The translations under genes were made by a program, and so were the position numbers. From positions 186,400 through 250,399 of the forward strand of contig NZ_BLJO01000001.1 of assembly GCF_009932555.1 (NCBI RefSeq): a stretch of 64,000 nucleotides of DNA, read 5' to 3'. A model generated the notes under the pieces. It saw only the letters and a list, made by a program, of their open reading frames with translations. It was not told where the DNA came from and searched no databases. Origin of the DNA: Steroidobacter agaridevorans (GTDB lineage: Bacteria > Pseudomonadota > Gammaproteobacteria > Steroidobacterales > Steroidobacteraceae). Below are positions 16,674-26,372 of this stretch, piece after piece (within the stretch, counting starts at the first letter, position 1; the number at the start of each line of letters is the position of its first letter).

Positions 16674-17327
16674 ATGACTGGCACTCCCGATCCCGTAGTC
16701 GTCCTGCTCACGCTGGCGTTGCTGTCGCTCGCGCCGCTGATCGCGGTCATGGTCACGTCCTTCGCGAAGATCGTGATCGTGCTCGCGCTGGTGCGTAATG
16801 CGCTTGGACTGCCGCAAATTCCGCCGAACCTCGTACTCAACGGCCTGGCACTCGTGCTGTCGATCTACATCATGGCGCCGCTTGCGGCACAGCTCGCGGA
16901 ACGAGCCGAAAGCGGTCTGTCGAGCGGCCGCATGGAGGCAGGCAGCTTCTTTCGAATTGTCTCGGATGCACGAGAGCCGCTGCGTGCGTTCCTCGCCAAG
17001 CACGCGCAGCCGCGCGAGCGAGAGTTCTTCGTAAAGTCGGCGCAGCAACTGTGGCCCGCGGAACAGGCCCGGACGTTGCGCTCGGACGATCTGATGGTGC
17101 TGGTTCCAGCCTTCACAGTGAGTGAGTTGACGGCCGCCTTTACCATCGGATTTCTGTTGTACCTGGCATTCGTGGTGATCGATCTGGTCGTGGCGAATGT
17201 GCTGGTCGCGCTCGGCATGATGATGTTCTCGCCGACAGTCGTGTCGGTGCCATTGAAGCTGCTGTTATTCGTGCTGCTCGACGGTTGGTCGAAGCTGATT
17301 CACGGCCTGATCCTGACGTACCGCTGA
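16674..17327 (+). CDS. sctR: Type III export gate protein SctR
   Basis: 217 residues with the FliP/YscR pattern: an N-terminal hydrophobic helix (VVLLTLALLSLAPLIAVMV), the signature TSFAKIVIVLALVRNALGLPQIPPN, and C-terminal helices around LMVLVPAFTVSELTAAFTIGF and VLVALGMMMFSPTVVSVPLKLLLF. It forms the core of the R5S4T1 entry portal. It begins six bases after sctQ, and sctS and sctT follow in the standard order. Confidence 0.96.
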   Translation: MTGTPDPVVVLLTLALLSLAPLIAVMVTSFAKIVIVLALVRNALGLPQIPPNLVLNGLALVLSIYIMAPLAAQLAERAESGLSSGRMEAGSFFRIVSDAREPLRAFLAKHAQPREREFFVKSAQQLWPAEQARTLRSDDLMVLVPAFTVSELTAAFTIGFLLYLAFVVIDLVVANVLVALGMMMFSPTVVSVPLKLLLFVLLDGWSKLIHGLILTYR

Positions 17328-17344
17328 GCGCATCGCTAAGCATC

Positions 17345-17611
17345 ATGGCGATCGAACAACTTTCGACTTACGTCCAGCAAGCCCTGCTGCTGGTGCTGTG
17401 GCTGTCGCTGCCAGCGGTGCTGGTCGCCGGCGTGGTCGGTTTGCTGGTTGCCTTCGCGCAGGCAGTCACGCAGATCCAGGACCAGACGATATCGTTCGGC
17501 ATCAAGCTGATTTGCGCCACCGTCGCCATCGCGCTCACGTCCGCCTGGCTCGGCGGTGAGCTGCTCAACTTCGCCAACCGCATGTTCGATGCCATCGCGA
17601 ACGTCCGCTGA
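17345..17611 (+). CDS. sctS: Type III export gate protein SctS
   Basis: 88 residues from the ATG at 17345, two hydrophobic helices (ALLLVLWLSLPAVLVAGVVGLLVAFAQA and the FGIKLICATVAIALTSAWLG region) separated by the conserved TQIQDQTI loop of FliQ/YscS. Size and motif are diagnostic. It lies 17 bases after sctR and 2 bases before sctT. No strong ribosome-binding site is visible, so translation probably depends on coupling. Confidence 0.95.
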   Translation: MAIEQLSTYVQQALLLVLWLSLPAVLVAGVVGLLVAFAQAVTQIQDQTISFGIKLICATVAIALTSAWLGGELLNFANRMFDAIANVR

Positions 17612-17613
17612 CC

Positions 17614-18408
17614 ATGATCGATCTGGAAAGTCAGTGGCAACAGATTCTGACGGTGGTGGCGCTGCTGATGACGCGCATGGCTATCGCCTTCAGCGTCATC
17701 CCGATTTTCCTGGGTAACAGCATCCCCGCCTTCATCCGGATCGCCTTTGTGGCCGGATTGTCGATGGCGCTGCTGCCGGTCGCGTTACAGGACCCCACGG
17801 TCTCTTCGCTACCGCTCACGAGCTTGTTGCTCTACGTCGGTAAAGAGGCGTTGATCGGGCTCGTGCTAGGCCTGATCGCCAGCGTCGGCTTCTGGGCGTT
17901 GTACGTGGCCGGCGCCATCATCGAGTATCAAGCCGGACTATCCTTCGCGACCACCATCGATCCCATGTCGGGTCAGGAGGACTCGCTGGTCGGCACGCTA
18001 TTCCAGCGAATGTTCACCGCGCTGTTCCTGATCGCCGGTGGGCTGCTGTCGCTGATCGGCATGCTGTTCGACAGCTATCGCGTCTGGCCGCTCGGGCGTC
18101 TGCAACCGCTTGCCTCCAACCTTGCGATCGTGCAACTGCTGATCACGACGGTGCTCAATCTGGTGATCGTCGCCGTCAAGGTTGCTGCGCCCTTCGTCAT
18201 CATCATGCTGCTGCTCGAAGTTGCAGTCGGTTACCTGTCACGCTTCGCCCCTCAGCTCAACGTGTTCTTCGTGGCGCTGCCGCTGAAGGTGCTGTCACTC
18301 GCCTTCCTGCTGCTTGCCTATGGAGCCATCGTCGCCGCGAACGGCGAGTGGCTGCCTATGATGCGTTTCGACACCGTCCTCGCACCTCTGCAGCGCGCGA
18401 CTCCATGA
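17614..18408 (+). CDS. sctT: Type III export gate protein SctT
   Basis: 264 residues, about six membrane helices, with family marks AFSVIPIFLGNSIPAFIRIAF, GLVLGLIASVGFWALY, YQAGLSFATTIDPMSG and FAPQLNVFFVALPLK of FliR/YscT proteins. It completes the R-S-T portal complex. The gene starts two bases after sctS, and its stop overlaps the sctU start. Confidence 0.96.
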   Translation: MIDLESQWQQILTVVALLMTRMAIAFSVIPIFLGNSIPAFIRIAFVAGLSMALLPVALQDPTVSSLPLTSLLLYVGKEALIGLVLGLIASVGFWALYVAGAIIEYQAGLSFATTIDPMSGQEDSLVGTLFQRMFTALFLIAGGLLSLIGMLFDSYRVWPLGRLQPLASNLAIVQLLITTVLNLVIVAVKVAAPFVIIMLLLEVAVGYLSRFAPQLNVFFVALPLKVLSLAFLLLAYGAIVAANGEWLPMMRFDTVLAPLQRATP

Positions 18409-19469
18409 GCCAGCCGTCTACGCAGGCAAAGACCGAGCGACCGACGACCAAACGGTTGCGTGACCTGCGCCGGAAGGGCGATGTTCCCAAGAGCGCCGAT
18501 GTTCCCGCGACGGCCGTGGTGCTGGTGGCCGTCATCTACTTCTCGCTCACGGGCGCCCAATTCGTGACGGGTTTGACCGCGCTGCTGGAGAAAGCGGTCA
18601 CCGCCGATTTTCGCACCCTCGATTCGGCGAGGAGCGTTGCCGCCTGGACTCGAGGCTTGCTGATGGAGGCAGCGAATCTCATCTGGCCGTTCGTCCTCGC
18701 GCTCATCCTGGCCAGTGCGCTCGCGAGCTTCCTTCAGGTCGGTGGCGTATTCTCGCTCGAGGCCATCAAGCCACAGTTGTCGCGTGTCAGTCCGATCGCG
18801 GGAATGAAGCGCATCTTTTCTAGGCAGAGCCTGGTCGAGCTCCTGAAGCTCTCGGTCAAGACGCTGCTGCTCATCGCGGTGATCTGGCTGCTGGGCCGTC
18901 AGTTGATCTCGACGCTGTTGCAGTCGCATTGGCTCGGCACCGCGCAGTTGTTGCCGCTCAGCATGCACGTGCTGGGGACCCTCTCCTGGGCGGCACTCGG
19001 TGGCTTCTTGTTGATCATGATCTTCGATGTCTGGTTTCAGCGCTGGGACCATCACCGCCGCAACATGATGACCATCGAGGAAGTGAGGCGCGAACACCGG
19101 GAGATGGAAGGCGATCCGCAGATTCGCTCCCGCCGCCGGCAACTGCATCAGGAGGTTTCGAACGCGACCATGCTGCAGAACCTGCGTCGGGCCAATGTCA
19201 TCGTCGTCAATCCGACTCACATCGCCGTTGCCCTGTACTACGAGGCCGGCGAAACCGCCTTGCCCATCGTCGTCGCGAAAGGTGAAGGCGAGCTGGCCCG
19301 CGAGATTCGCCGGATCGCGGAGGAAGAAGGCATTCCAGTGATGCGCAATGTCGACCTGGCGCGTCGTCTGCAAGCGACCGCAGCCATCGATCAGTACATT
19401 CCAGATGAGTTGATAGAACCCGTCGCCGAGGTGCTGCGATGGGCCAGTTCGCTGGCTCGCGAACCTTGA
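18405..19469 (+). CDS. sctU: Type III export switch protein SctU
   Basis: 354 residues from the ATGA overlap at 18405; an earlier ATG at 18348 lies inside sctT and is unlikely. It has four N-terminal membrane helices and the cytoplasmic FlhB/YscU domain with the autocleavage motif NPTH at residues 269-272 (VIVVNPTHIAVALYY). The N-terminal segment TKRLRDLRRKGDVPKSADV is also typical. Self-cleavage at N-P lets the protein switch from needle to effector export. Key residues are intact. Confidence 0.96.
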   Translation: MSQPSTQAKTERPTTKRLRDLRRKGDVPKSADVPATAVVLVAVIYFSLTGAQFVTGLTALLEKAVTADFRTLDSARSVAAWTRGLLMEAANLIWPFVLALILASALASFLQVGGVFSLEAIKPQLSRVSPIAGMKRIFSRQSLVELLKLSVKTLLLIAVIWLLGRQLISTLLQSHWLGTAQLLPLSMHVLGTLSWAALGGFLLIMIFDVWFQRWDHHRRNMMTIEEVRREHREMEGDPQIRSRRRQLHQEVSNATMLQNLRRANVIVVNPTHIAVALYYEAGETALPIVVAKGEGELAREIRRIAEEEGIPVMRNVDLARRLQATAAIDQYIPDELIEPVAEVLRWASSLAREP

Positions 19470-19498
19470 GCCTGGCAAATCGATAGGGAGCGGCCGCC

Positions 19499-21610
19499 AT
19501 GTCGGCAATAGCAAAAGACATTCGCAATTCGATCGACTGGCGCACGGCGCTGCTTCAAAGCAACGTGTTGCTGACGGCGATCATCGTCGCGGCGATCGGC
19601 ATGATGATCCTGCCGCTATCGCCATTCATGCTCGACCTGCTCATCGCCGTGAACCTGAGCATGTCGCTATTGCTGTTGCTGGTGTCGCTCTACGTCGGCT
19701 CGCCGCTGGGCCTGTCGACGTTTCCCTCCCTGCTGCTGTTCACGACGCTGTTCCGACTGGCGCTCAACATCGCCTCCACCCGTCAGATCCTCATGCATGC
19801 GCACGCCGGCGACATCATCTTCACGTTCGGCAACCTGGTCGTCGGGGGCGACATCATCGTCGGCGTCGTCGTGTTCCTCATCATCGCGATCGTCCAGTTC
19901 GTCGTGATCGCGAAAGGCGCCGAGCGCGTCGCGGAGGTCGGCGCCCGCTTCACTCTGGACGCCATGCCGGGCAAGCAGATGAGCATCGACGCGGATCTGC
20001 GCGCAGGTCTGATCGACAAGGATGAAGCACGCCTGCGCCGGAGCCGGCTGGAACGCGAGAGCCATTTGTACGGCGCGATGGACGGCGCCATGAAGTTCGT
20101 CAAGGGCGACGCCATCGCCGCGCTCATCATTGCCGCTGTCAACATCGTTGCAGGTCTCGCCATTGGCACGCTGCGCAAAGGCATGGATCTCGATCACGCT
20201 CTGCAGACCTACGCGACGCTCACGGTGGGTGACGCGCTGGTTTCGCAGATCCCTTCGCTGCTCGTGTCCATTGCCGCAGGCATTCTGATCACTCGGGTCT
20301 CCGATCCCAGCAAAGCAAACAACACCGGCCTCGGCGATGAGATCGCGGGGCAATTGCAGGCGCATCCTCGCGCGCTCTTGATTGGCAGCGCGGTGATTCT
20401 CGCACTCGTGCTGGTGCCCGGCTTTCCGAAGGTGCCGTTTCTCGTTCTTGCCATCCTGATCGGCGCGACTGGATTCGCACTGCTGCCGCATCGACGACGT
20501 TACAAACAGGCCGGCGACCGCCCCATGCCGGTGATGCGTCGGGAAGGCAGCGACCTCGTGCGGCCCTGGATCGACTCGTCGGATCGTCTGCTGGCCGTGC
20601 CGCTGTCCGTCGATGTCTTTGCCACGATCGACCGGCACCTGCGACCCGAAGCGCTGGAGAGCGAGCTTCGACAGATTCGTCGCGCGGTGGAAACAGATCT
20701 GGGTGTGCCCTTCCCCGGCATCGTCATGCGCCGTGTGCCGGATCTGGCCGAGGGCGCCTATCGGATTTGCATCCACGAGATCCCCATCGCCCATGGCGAG
20801 CTGCGCGTCGATCATTTACTGGCCGTCGATGGGCCAGAGTTGCTATTGACCACTGGGAGCCCGCGCTCCGACGGCGACAATCGATTCTGGGGCGGACGCC
20901 CCGCCGCGTGGGTGTCCGTCGAGCGCAAGTCGCAACTCGACGTAGCACAGCGGCCGTACCTGACGCTCGAACAAGTGTTGGCTCGCCACGTCTTGCATGT
21001 CCTGCGTCAGCACGCCGACGAATTCATCGGAATTCAAGAGACTCAGCTGCTGCTCAAACGTCTTGCGGATGAATATCCCGACCTGGAACGCGAGCTGCAA
21101 CGAAACATCCCGGTCCCCCGCCTGTCCGACGTGCTGAAGCGCTTGGTGCGCGAAGAGATCTCGATCCGCAACCTGCGTGAGATCGCCCACGCGCTGGTGG
21201 AGTGGGCGCCGCGTGAGAAAGATACGACGTTGGTTACCGAGTATGTGCGCACCAGCCTGGCTCGCTATATCTCGTATCGGTTCACCAAGCCGGATGGCAC
21301 ATTGACCGCGGTGGTGCTCCATCCAACGCTGGAAGACCGGCTACGCCAGTCGCTTCGACAAACCTCCGCCGGCTCCGTGCTGATGCTCGACCCGCAAACT
21401 CGCCGAGAAATCGTCAACAAGCTGCGAAACAGCTTCGCGGCCCGCGAGCCTCACGAAATCGGGCGCGCCCCGACCGTGCTGCTGACTTCGCTGGAAATTC
21501 GTCCGCACCTGCGCAAGCTGATCGAGCCGGAGCTCGGCCGGATCGCCGTTCTTTCCTATCAGGAACTGGAGGCCACCGTGCGCATCGATCCGGTCGAATC
21601 GGTGAGCTAA
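19499..21610 (+). CDS. sctV: Type III major export gate protein SctV
   Basis: 703 residues, typical for LcrD/YscV/FlhA. The N-terminal half has about eight membrane helices and the conserved cytoplasmic FHIPEP-type loop region (LGLSTFPSLLLFTTLFRLALNIASTRQIL quoted in part; GARFTLDAMPGKQMSIDADL). The C-terminal half is the cytoplasmic nonameric ring domain ending in VLSYQELEA. GGGAG precedes the ATG, with a 29-base gap from sctU. It is the last recognisable gene of the operon; no secretion gene follows before the 22-kb region. Confidence 0.96.
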   Translation: MSAIAKDIRNSIDWRTALLQSNVLLTAIIVAAIGMMILPLSPFMLDLLIAVNLSMSLLLLLVSLYVGSPLGLSTFPSLLLFTTLFRLALNIASTRQILMHAHAGDIIFTFGNLVVGGDIIVGVVVFLIIAIVQFVVIAKGAERVAEVGARFTLDAMPGKQMSIDADLRAGLIDKDEARLRRSRLERESHLYGAMDGAMKFVKGDAIAALIIAAVNIVAGLAIGTLRKGMDLDHALQTYATLTVGDALVSQIPSLLVSIAAGILITRVSDPSKANNTGLGDEIAGQLQAHPRALLIGSAVILALVLVPGFPKVPFLVLAILIGATGFALLPHRRRYKQAGDRPMPVMRREGSDLVRPWIDSSDRLLAVPLSVDVFATIDRHLRPEALESELRQIRRAVETDLGVPFPGIVMRRVPDLAEGAYRICIHEIPIAHGELRVDHLLAVDGPELLLTTGSPRSDGDNRFWGGRPAAWVSVERKSQLDVAQRPYLTLEQVLARHVLHVLRQHADEFIGIQETQLLLKRLADEYPDLERELQRNIPVPRLSDVLKRLVREEISIRNLREIAHALVEWAPREKDTTLVTEYVRTSLARYISYRFTKPDGTLTAVVLHPTLEDRLRQSLRQTSAGSVLMLDPQTRREIVNKLRNSFAAREPHEIGRAPTVLLTSLEIRPHLRKLIEPELGRIAVLSYQELEATVRIDPVESVS

Positions 21611-21782
21611 TCCGCGTGATCGCTGGTGGGGGCAAATGTGAGATGAACGCGGGCGCGATCCATCGAGAATAGTTTTGCGTGCAGACAGGAAGAGGAACTG
21701 CCGATTCGACCGGCACCGCGGCTCGCCGCTTGAGCGAGATCAGGCTTCAACTCGAAGAATTCAACCCCCTTGCAACAGTCGT

Positions 21783-22113
21783 TTACACCATTTCGCATGC
21801 CGCGGTCGCGATCACGTTGTTCGCGGTGGTCGCCGCGAAGGGGATCGCCACCGTGCCCGTCTTGGTGGCCTTGGCGTCATTGACGTATTGGTAACTCAAC
21901 TCGAGCGTGCCGTTCGCGATTGCGCTCCCCCGCCCACCACGGCCGCAACCGTCCCCGCCGTCGAAGGGGTGACGGTGACGGCATTGCCGGTCGATATCGG
22001 GGGTTCGGGGCCGGGCGATGACGCCGATCGTGATCGCAGCCGGAGAGCGCCAATGAGACGAGCAGCGCAGGTGTGAGCGAGACGCGCGCACACGGCTGAT
22101 CGTCGAAGTGCAA
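21783..22113 (-). pseudogene. Eroded Ig-like-repeat lipoprotein
   Basis: Three minus-strand frames read in succession as one protein. A lipoprotein signal (LTPALLVSLALSGC) comes first. After a frameshift near 22020 comes ISTGNAVTVTPSTAGTVAAV. After a second frameshift in a G-run near 21925 comes GTLELSYQYVNDAKATKTGTVAIPF followed by AATTANNVIATA and a stop. The last two pieces match the beginning and end of a beta-sandwich repeat common in exported Xanthomonadales lipoproteins, with its middle deleted. I read this as a decayed gene; sequencing error would need two separate events. No start codon with a good ribosome-binding site is seen (TTG at 22113 is the nearest). Confidence 0.5.
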
Positions 22114-22469
22114 TGCCTGTTCGATCCGTGACTCGCCACCTTCATTTTCGCGCAAAACACCGGAATGAGATTCACCGCGGACAGGAGACAGGTCCGTCAT
22201 CGTCCGGGCAGACCGAGAAAACAAATCTCAATGATCGCTATATTCACGCCATCATCTCACGATCAGTGAGATCGAAGCATGATCGGACGCTGAATATCAC
22301 ATCCGTCGAGGCGCGCAACGAGGCGCGAGACAACCGAGCCGAACACGCTCGAAGGCGTGCTTGTAATTTAGATGCGCGCAAGCACAATGCGCAGCGCGTG
22401 ATCGATGTGACATTTCCAAAATAGCGAATGGCACGAGAGCGCGCAGTTTAGTCGTTCACGAGGATAGAC
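22114..22469. other. Intergenic stretch with an inverted repeat
   Basis: No coding-like frame. One perfect inverted repeat occurs at 22254-22272: ATCTCAC, five-base spacer GATCA, GTGAGAT. It is about 200 bases upstream of the protease gene and could be an operator. GAGGA directly before the ATG at 22470 is the protease ribosome-binding site. Confidence 0.35.
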
Positions 22470-25301
22470 ATGCTCATAACGAGATCGCGATCGTTCGCAG
22501 TCGCGTGCGCTCTGCTGGCAGCGGGTTGCGGTGGTGGCGGCGGCGGCGGAGGCGGTGGCAATCCAACGCCGAATCCAACGGTCACGTTGTCCGCGCAGCC
22601 GACATCGGTAGTACAAGGAGGCACGGCAACGCTCACGTGGTCGACGACCAACGCAACGGCTTGCACAGCTTCGAATGGCTGGACCGGTACACGAACCACG
22701 GCCGGGACCGAACAAGTCGGACCGATCAACGCACCGACGACTTTTGTGCTCTCCTGCACAGGCGCCGGGAACACATCGGGATCGGCGACCGCCACGGTCG
22801 CGATGACCGTGCCGCCGGCTTCGGTGACGTTGTCCGGATCGATCTCCATTCCGACGACTACTCAGGTCGACAGCGACACGAACGACAGCGGCAACAGCAC
22901 GCGCCGCGCAAACGATACATTCGCTCAAGCACAAACACTGCCGAATCCAGTGGTCGTTGGCGGTTACGCCAATCGCCCCGGCGCCGGCCAGGACGGCCCT
23001 TCCCTGACACCCGGCGACGCACGCGATTACTACCGTGTGAGCTTGCTGAGAGGCCAGGTGATCGAACTGGTCGTCGCCGACCCGGCCGCGGGCGATCTCA
23101 ATCTCGACCTGTATTCCAGCACTCAGACGCTGGTGGATTCCTCGGTCGGCAATCGCAAGGTGCACCAATTGACGGTGCCCGCCTCCGGCACGTATTTCGT
23201 GCTGGTTTCCGCGCTCACCGGCGCATCGAACTATAACCTTGCCATCGGTCAGAGCGGTTCCACTGCGCTCGTGAATCCGCTGGTGTTGAGTCGCGAGTTC
23301 GTGCCGGGCGAAATTCTGGTAAGAACCAAGGCCGCCACGAACGGTGCACGAGGCGCGCAACAGAAACAATCGCGAGTCGCGAACGCCTATGGATTGAAGC
23401 GCTCGTACGACGTGCCGGACGCGCATGCGTTGATGACGCTGTCGACGCAGAGCTTGCAAGCGGCAGCTTCGTCGAAGCCTCAGCTGCAGGAGCAGGAGCT
23501 CGAGACTCAGTTCGAAAGCGACGAGGCGCGCCTGAAGTGGCAGACCTTGCAGATGGTCGAACTATTGTCCAAGGATCCGGACATCGCCTGGGCCGAGCCG
23601 AACTGGATCGTGCACACCCAGGCCGTTCCCAACGATCCGGAATACAGCCGTCAACGCTGGCACTACGAACAGATCAGTCTGCCGTCGGCATGGAACGTGA
23701 CCACCGGCCAACCCAGCGTGATCGTAGCGGTGATCGACACGGGCGTGCGTCCGCATTTCGATCTTGTCTCTCGACTCGTCGAGGGCTTCGACTTCGTACG
23801 CGGAGTGGGCGCGGGCGACGGTGACGACGACGACACGGACGCGCGCGATCCCGGCACACCGAACGGCGGTAGTTATACATTCCACGGCACGCATGTGGCC
23901 GGAACGATTGCCGCCTCAGGTAACGATGGACAAGGCGGCACCGGTGTCGCTTGGAACGCTCGCATCATGCCGTTGCGCGCCTTGGGTGCAACCGGCTCCG
24001 GCTCCACCGAAGACATCATTCAAAGCATCCTGTTCAGCGCTCGCCTGGCGAATCGTTCCGGCACGCTGCCGGCACAACGTGCCGACATCATCAACATGAG
24101 CCTCGGCGGACGAGGCCTGTGTGGAGGCGCCTGGCAGGATGCGATCACGCGAGCACGCGCCGCCGGCGTCATCGTCATTGCCGCCGCGGGCAATGACAAC
24201 GCCGATGGCGACTACACGCCCGCAGGTTGCACTGGTGTGGTCAGTGTTTCTTCCGTCGGCGTCGGTCGCACACGTGCGCCCTACTCCAACTTCGGCACCG
24301 CCGTCGATGTGGCCGCGCCGGGCGGCGACATGAGCGTCGATCGCAACGGCGACGGCGCCTACGACGGCATCTTCAGCACGTACTCGATTCGCGATGGCGC
24401 CACCTACTACTCGAGTTATCAGCTGTTGCAAGGTACGTCGATGGCAACTCCGCACGTCGCCGGCGTGGCGGCGCTGATGAAGAGCGTCAATGCGTCACTC
24501 ACCCCGGAGAACTTCGACACGTTGCTCGCGGCCGGATCGTTGACCGATGACATCGGGGCGCCCGGTCGCGATTCACTCGGTATCGGTCTCATCAATGCAG
24601 CCAAGGCAGTGCGTGCGGCGGCAAGTGCGACACCGCCCCCGGCCCCGCCACAGTTGATCGTGACACCGACCACGGTGAACTTCGGCGATATCGGCACGGT
24701 GAACGAAGTGACGATCGGCAATGCCGGCACCGGCAGCGTCAGCACGACGACGAGAGCGACTTCCGCAGCCTGGATATCGGTTGCGCCAGTGCAGACCGAC
24801 GCCGCCGGCCTGGGCACCTATCGCATCACCATCAATCGCGCTGGTCTCGCCGCCGGTACATACAATGGCTGGGTGGAATTCCGCGGCAACGTCGGCAATC
24901 CGGTACGCACTTCAGTGCTGATGCAAGTCGTCACTACGCCCAGCGTGCCGAGCGCGGGTTATCACTATGTACTGCTGATCGATTCGGCCACCGGCGATAC
25001 CGTCGAGCAGGTGGAAGTGGATGCGAATGGCAGCTCAGTGAACTACTCGTTCGCCGACGTGGCGCCGGGCCTGTACGAGCTCGCGGCGGGTACGGACATG
25101 AATAATGACCAGTTCATCTGCGATGAAGCCGAAGCTTGCACCGAGTATCCGCTGTTCGGCGAAGTCACGCCGCTCGAGGTGAGCTCCGACCTCACCGGGC
25201 TGAACATGCTGACGGGATTCCGCAGCAGCCCGGGCTCGGCAGCGACGAATGAGACGCTGCCGCCGCTGCTGGAAAAGAAAGGCCTGCGTCGATTGAGATG
25301 A
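22470..25301 (+). CDS. Secreted subtilisin-like (S8) serine protease lipoprotein
   Basis: 943 residues. The lipoprotein signal ends in LLAAGC followed by a glycine run. Then come an Ig-like module (VTLSAQPTSVVQGGTATLTWST), a pre-peptidase PPC domain (DARDYYRVSLLRGQ, VPASGTYFVLVSA) and an inhibitor-like propeptide (EFVPGEILVRTK). The catalytic domain carries D423 (VIDTG), H472 (HGTHVAGT) and S657 (GTSMATPHVAG). The C-terminal region adds an HYDIN/Ig-like domain (VTPTTVNFGDIG) and a small carboxypeptidase-regulatory-like tail (YELAAGTDMNNDQFICDEAEAC). It is similar in layout to fervidolysin-type exoproteases. Likely an extracellular or outer-membrane-anchored protease. Confidence 0.93.
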   Translation: MLITRSRSFAVACALLAAGCGGGGGGGGGGNPTPNPTVTLSAQPTSVVQGGTATLTWSTTNATACTASNGWTGTRTTAGTEQVGPINAPTTFVLSCTGAGNTSGSATATVAMTVPPASVTLSGSISIPTTTQVDSDTNDSGNSTRRANDTFAQAQTLPNPVVVGGYANRPGAGQDGPSLTPGDARDYYRVSLLRGQVIELVVADPAAGDLNLDLYSSTQTLVDSSVGNRKVHQLTVPASGTYFVLVSALTGASNYNLAIGQSGSTALVNPLVLSREFVPGEILVRTKAATNGARGAQQKQSRVANAYGLKRSYDVPDAHALMTLSTQSLQAAASSKPQLQEQELETQFESDEARLKWQTLQMVELLSKDPDIAWAEPNWIVHTQAVPNDPEYSRQRWHYEQISLPSAWNVTTGQPSVIVAVIDTGVRPHFDLVSRLVEGFDFVRGVGAGDGDDDDTDARDPGTPNGGSYTFHGTHVAGTIAASGNDGQGGTGVAWNARIMPLRALGATGSGSTEDIIQSILFSARLANRSGTLPAQRADIINMSLGGRGLCGGAWQDAITRARAAGVIVIAAAGNDNADGDYTPAGCTGVVSVSSVGVGRTRAPYSNFGTAVDVAAPGGDMSVDRNGDGAYDGIFSTYSIRDGATYYSSYQLLQGTSMATPHVAGVAALMKSVNASLTPENFDTLLAAGSLTDDIGAPGRDSLGIGLINAAKAVRAAASATPPPAPPQLIVTPTTVNFGDIGTVNEVTIGNAGTGSVSTTTRATSAAWISVAPVQTDAAGLGTYRITINRAGLAAGTYNGWVEFRGNVGNPVRTSVLMQVVTTPSVPSAGYHYVLLIDSATGDTVEQVEVDANGSSVNYSFADVAPGLYELAAGTDMNNDQFICDEAEACTEYPLFGEVTPLEVSSDLTGLNMLTGFRSSPGSAATNETLPPLLEKKGLRRLR

Positions 25302-25334
25302 TCTACCGGCGACATCCCTTGAGCCTCGAGGAGG

Positions 25335-26372
25335 TTATCGGCAGTTGCCAGCCTTGCGGAAGCCGGCCGCCCGCGCCTTCGCCTCATTTTCGAAGTGCAC
25401 TCGGTTCTTTGCCGAGACGCTCTCATAGCCCGGGCAGCCTTGCGGTAGATGGTAGACCTTGGAGCCGCGGTTTCCGAGGACGGCGCCTACAGGTGTCGAA
25501 TGGGTGGCCTTCGGCGCTCCTTGGGCCGAGGAAGATGGACGCAGCGACCGATGTCCCGCCGGGATCGGTGTCACGATTCCATCCGCGGTGTTTCGGTGGC
25601 CACGCGTCCACTGCCGCGTACCAACCACAAACGGATTGGAGTGGCCGACGATCCTGGCAATCCGGCGATCGCGCTCGAGCTCCCACGCGGTTGCCGGGTA
25701 CTTCTTGTCCCAAGCCATCAACAGGCGTTGCTGCTGATCGCTCATGCGGAGGTCATACCGATCGTGCATGTAGAAGTAGATCCGGGCGAACATCCCCTTC
25801 ACGTCATCGCGCGGCTCGACGATGCGAGCCTTGAAGTCGACCTTGAAATCACATGCGCCATGCCGCTTGGGCGTCGCTGGAAGGAGCCCGAAGCGGAAGT
25901 TTGAGCGATCGGCGTTGAGCTCGCCCGCGGACGGCACGAGGTTGTGCATGTCCGCCTCCATCATGCGGAACACAGGGTCATCCGCCACGCAACGCTTGCG
26001 CCCACCCTCTTGCCAGCATTTTCGCTGCTGGCCGAATGAATGCGCGGGCACGACATGCTCCCACTCAAGACGCATGGCTCGCTCTGCATCGGCGCGAACC
26101 TGAAGACCGCAGCTTCTCGTATCGATGCGCCCGCCCGAGCGGCCCACCCACTCCCAATCACATCCGCAGTACGCGCTGCCTACCCCGCTGTTCCGGCTCT
26201 GGTCATGGTAGACGGACCCGCGTAGCGCGACTTTCGCCTCATCGAACGTTGCGGGCGACGATAGCTGACCAAATACGGCGGATAGTAAGAGTGGGAAAGC
26301 AAGAAATGCGTGCAAGTGGATGCGTACCAAGTAGCCGTGATCGAGGTCGCGCGGCTGCTTCCGACGCACCAT
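25335..26372 (-). CDS. Secreted endonuclease I with C-terminal Ada-like zinc module
   Basis: 345 residues as annotated; a TTG start nearer the signal sequence (HLHAFLAFPLLLSAVFG) is possible. The endonuclease I family (EndA/Vvn) is recognised by the N-terminal AKVALRGSVYHDQ, the paired cysteines of CGCDWEW, the catalytic LEWEHVVPAHSFGQ (active-site His) and MEADMHNLVPSAGELNADRSN. The C-terminal 45 residues (GNRGSKVYHLPQGCPGYESV, then KARAAGFRKAGNC) are the small metal-binding-like module often attached to nucleases. It degrades DNA and RNA outside the cytoplasm. It converges with the S8 protease gene, 33 bases apart. Confidence 0.9.
   Translation of the reverse strand: MVRRKQPRDLDHGYLVRIHLHAFLAFPLLLSAVFGQLSSPATFDEAKVALRGSVYHDQSRNSGVGSAYCGCDWEWVGRSGGRIDTRSCGLQVRADAERAMRLEWEHVVPAHSFGQQRKCWQEGGRKRCVADDPVFRMMEADMHNLVPSAGELNADRSNFRFGLLPATPKRHGACDFKVDFKARIVEPRDDVKGMFARIYFYMHDRYDLRMSDQQQRLLMAWDKKYPATAWELERDRRIARIVGHSNPFVVGTRQWTRGHRNTADGIVTPIPAGHRSLRPSSSAQGAPKATHSTPVGAVLGNRGSKVYHLPQGCPGYESVSAKNRVHFENEAKARAAGFRKAGNCR

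Noticed and set aside
21679..21894. Plus-strand 71-codon frame with a hydrophobic end
   Set aside because: It is antisense to the better supported Ig-like lipoprotein remnant and lacks a ribosome-binding site.
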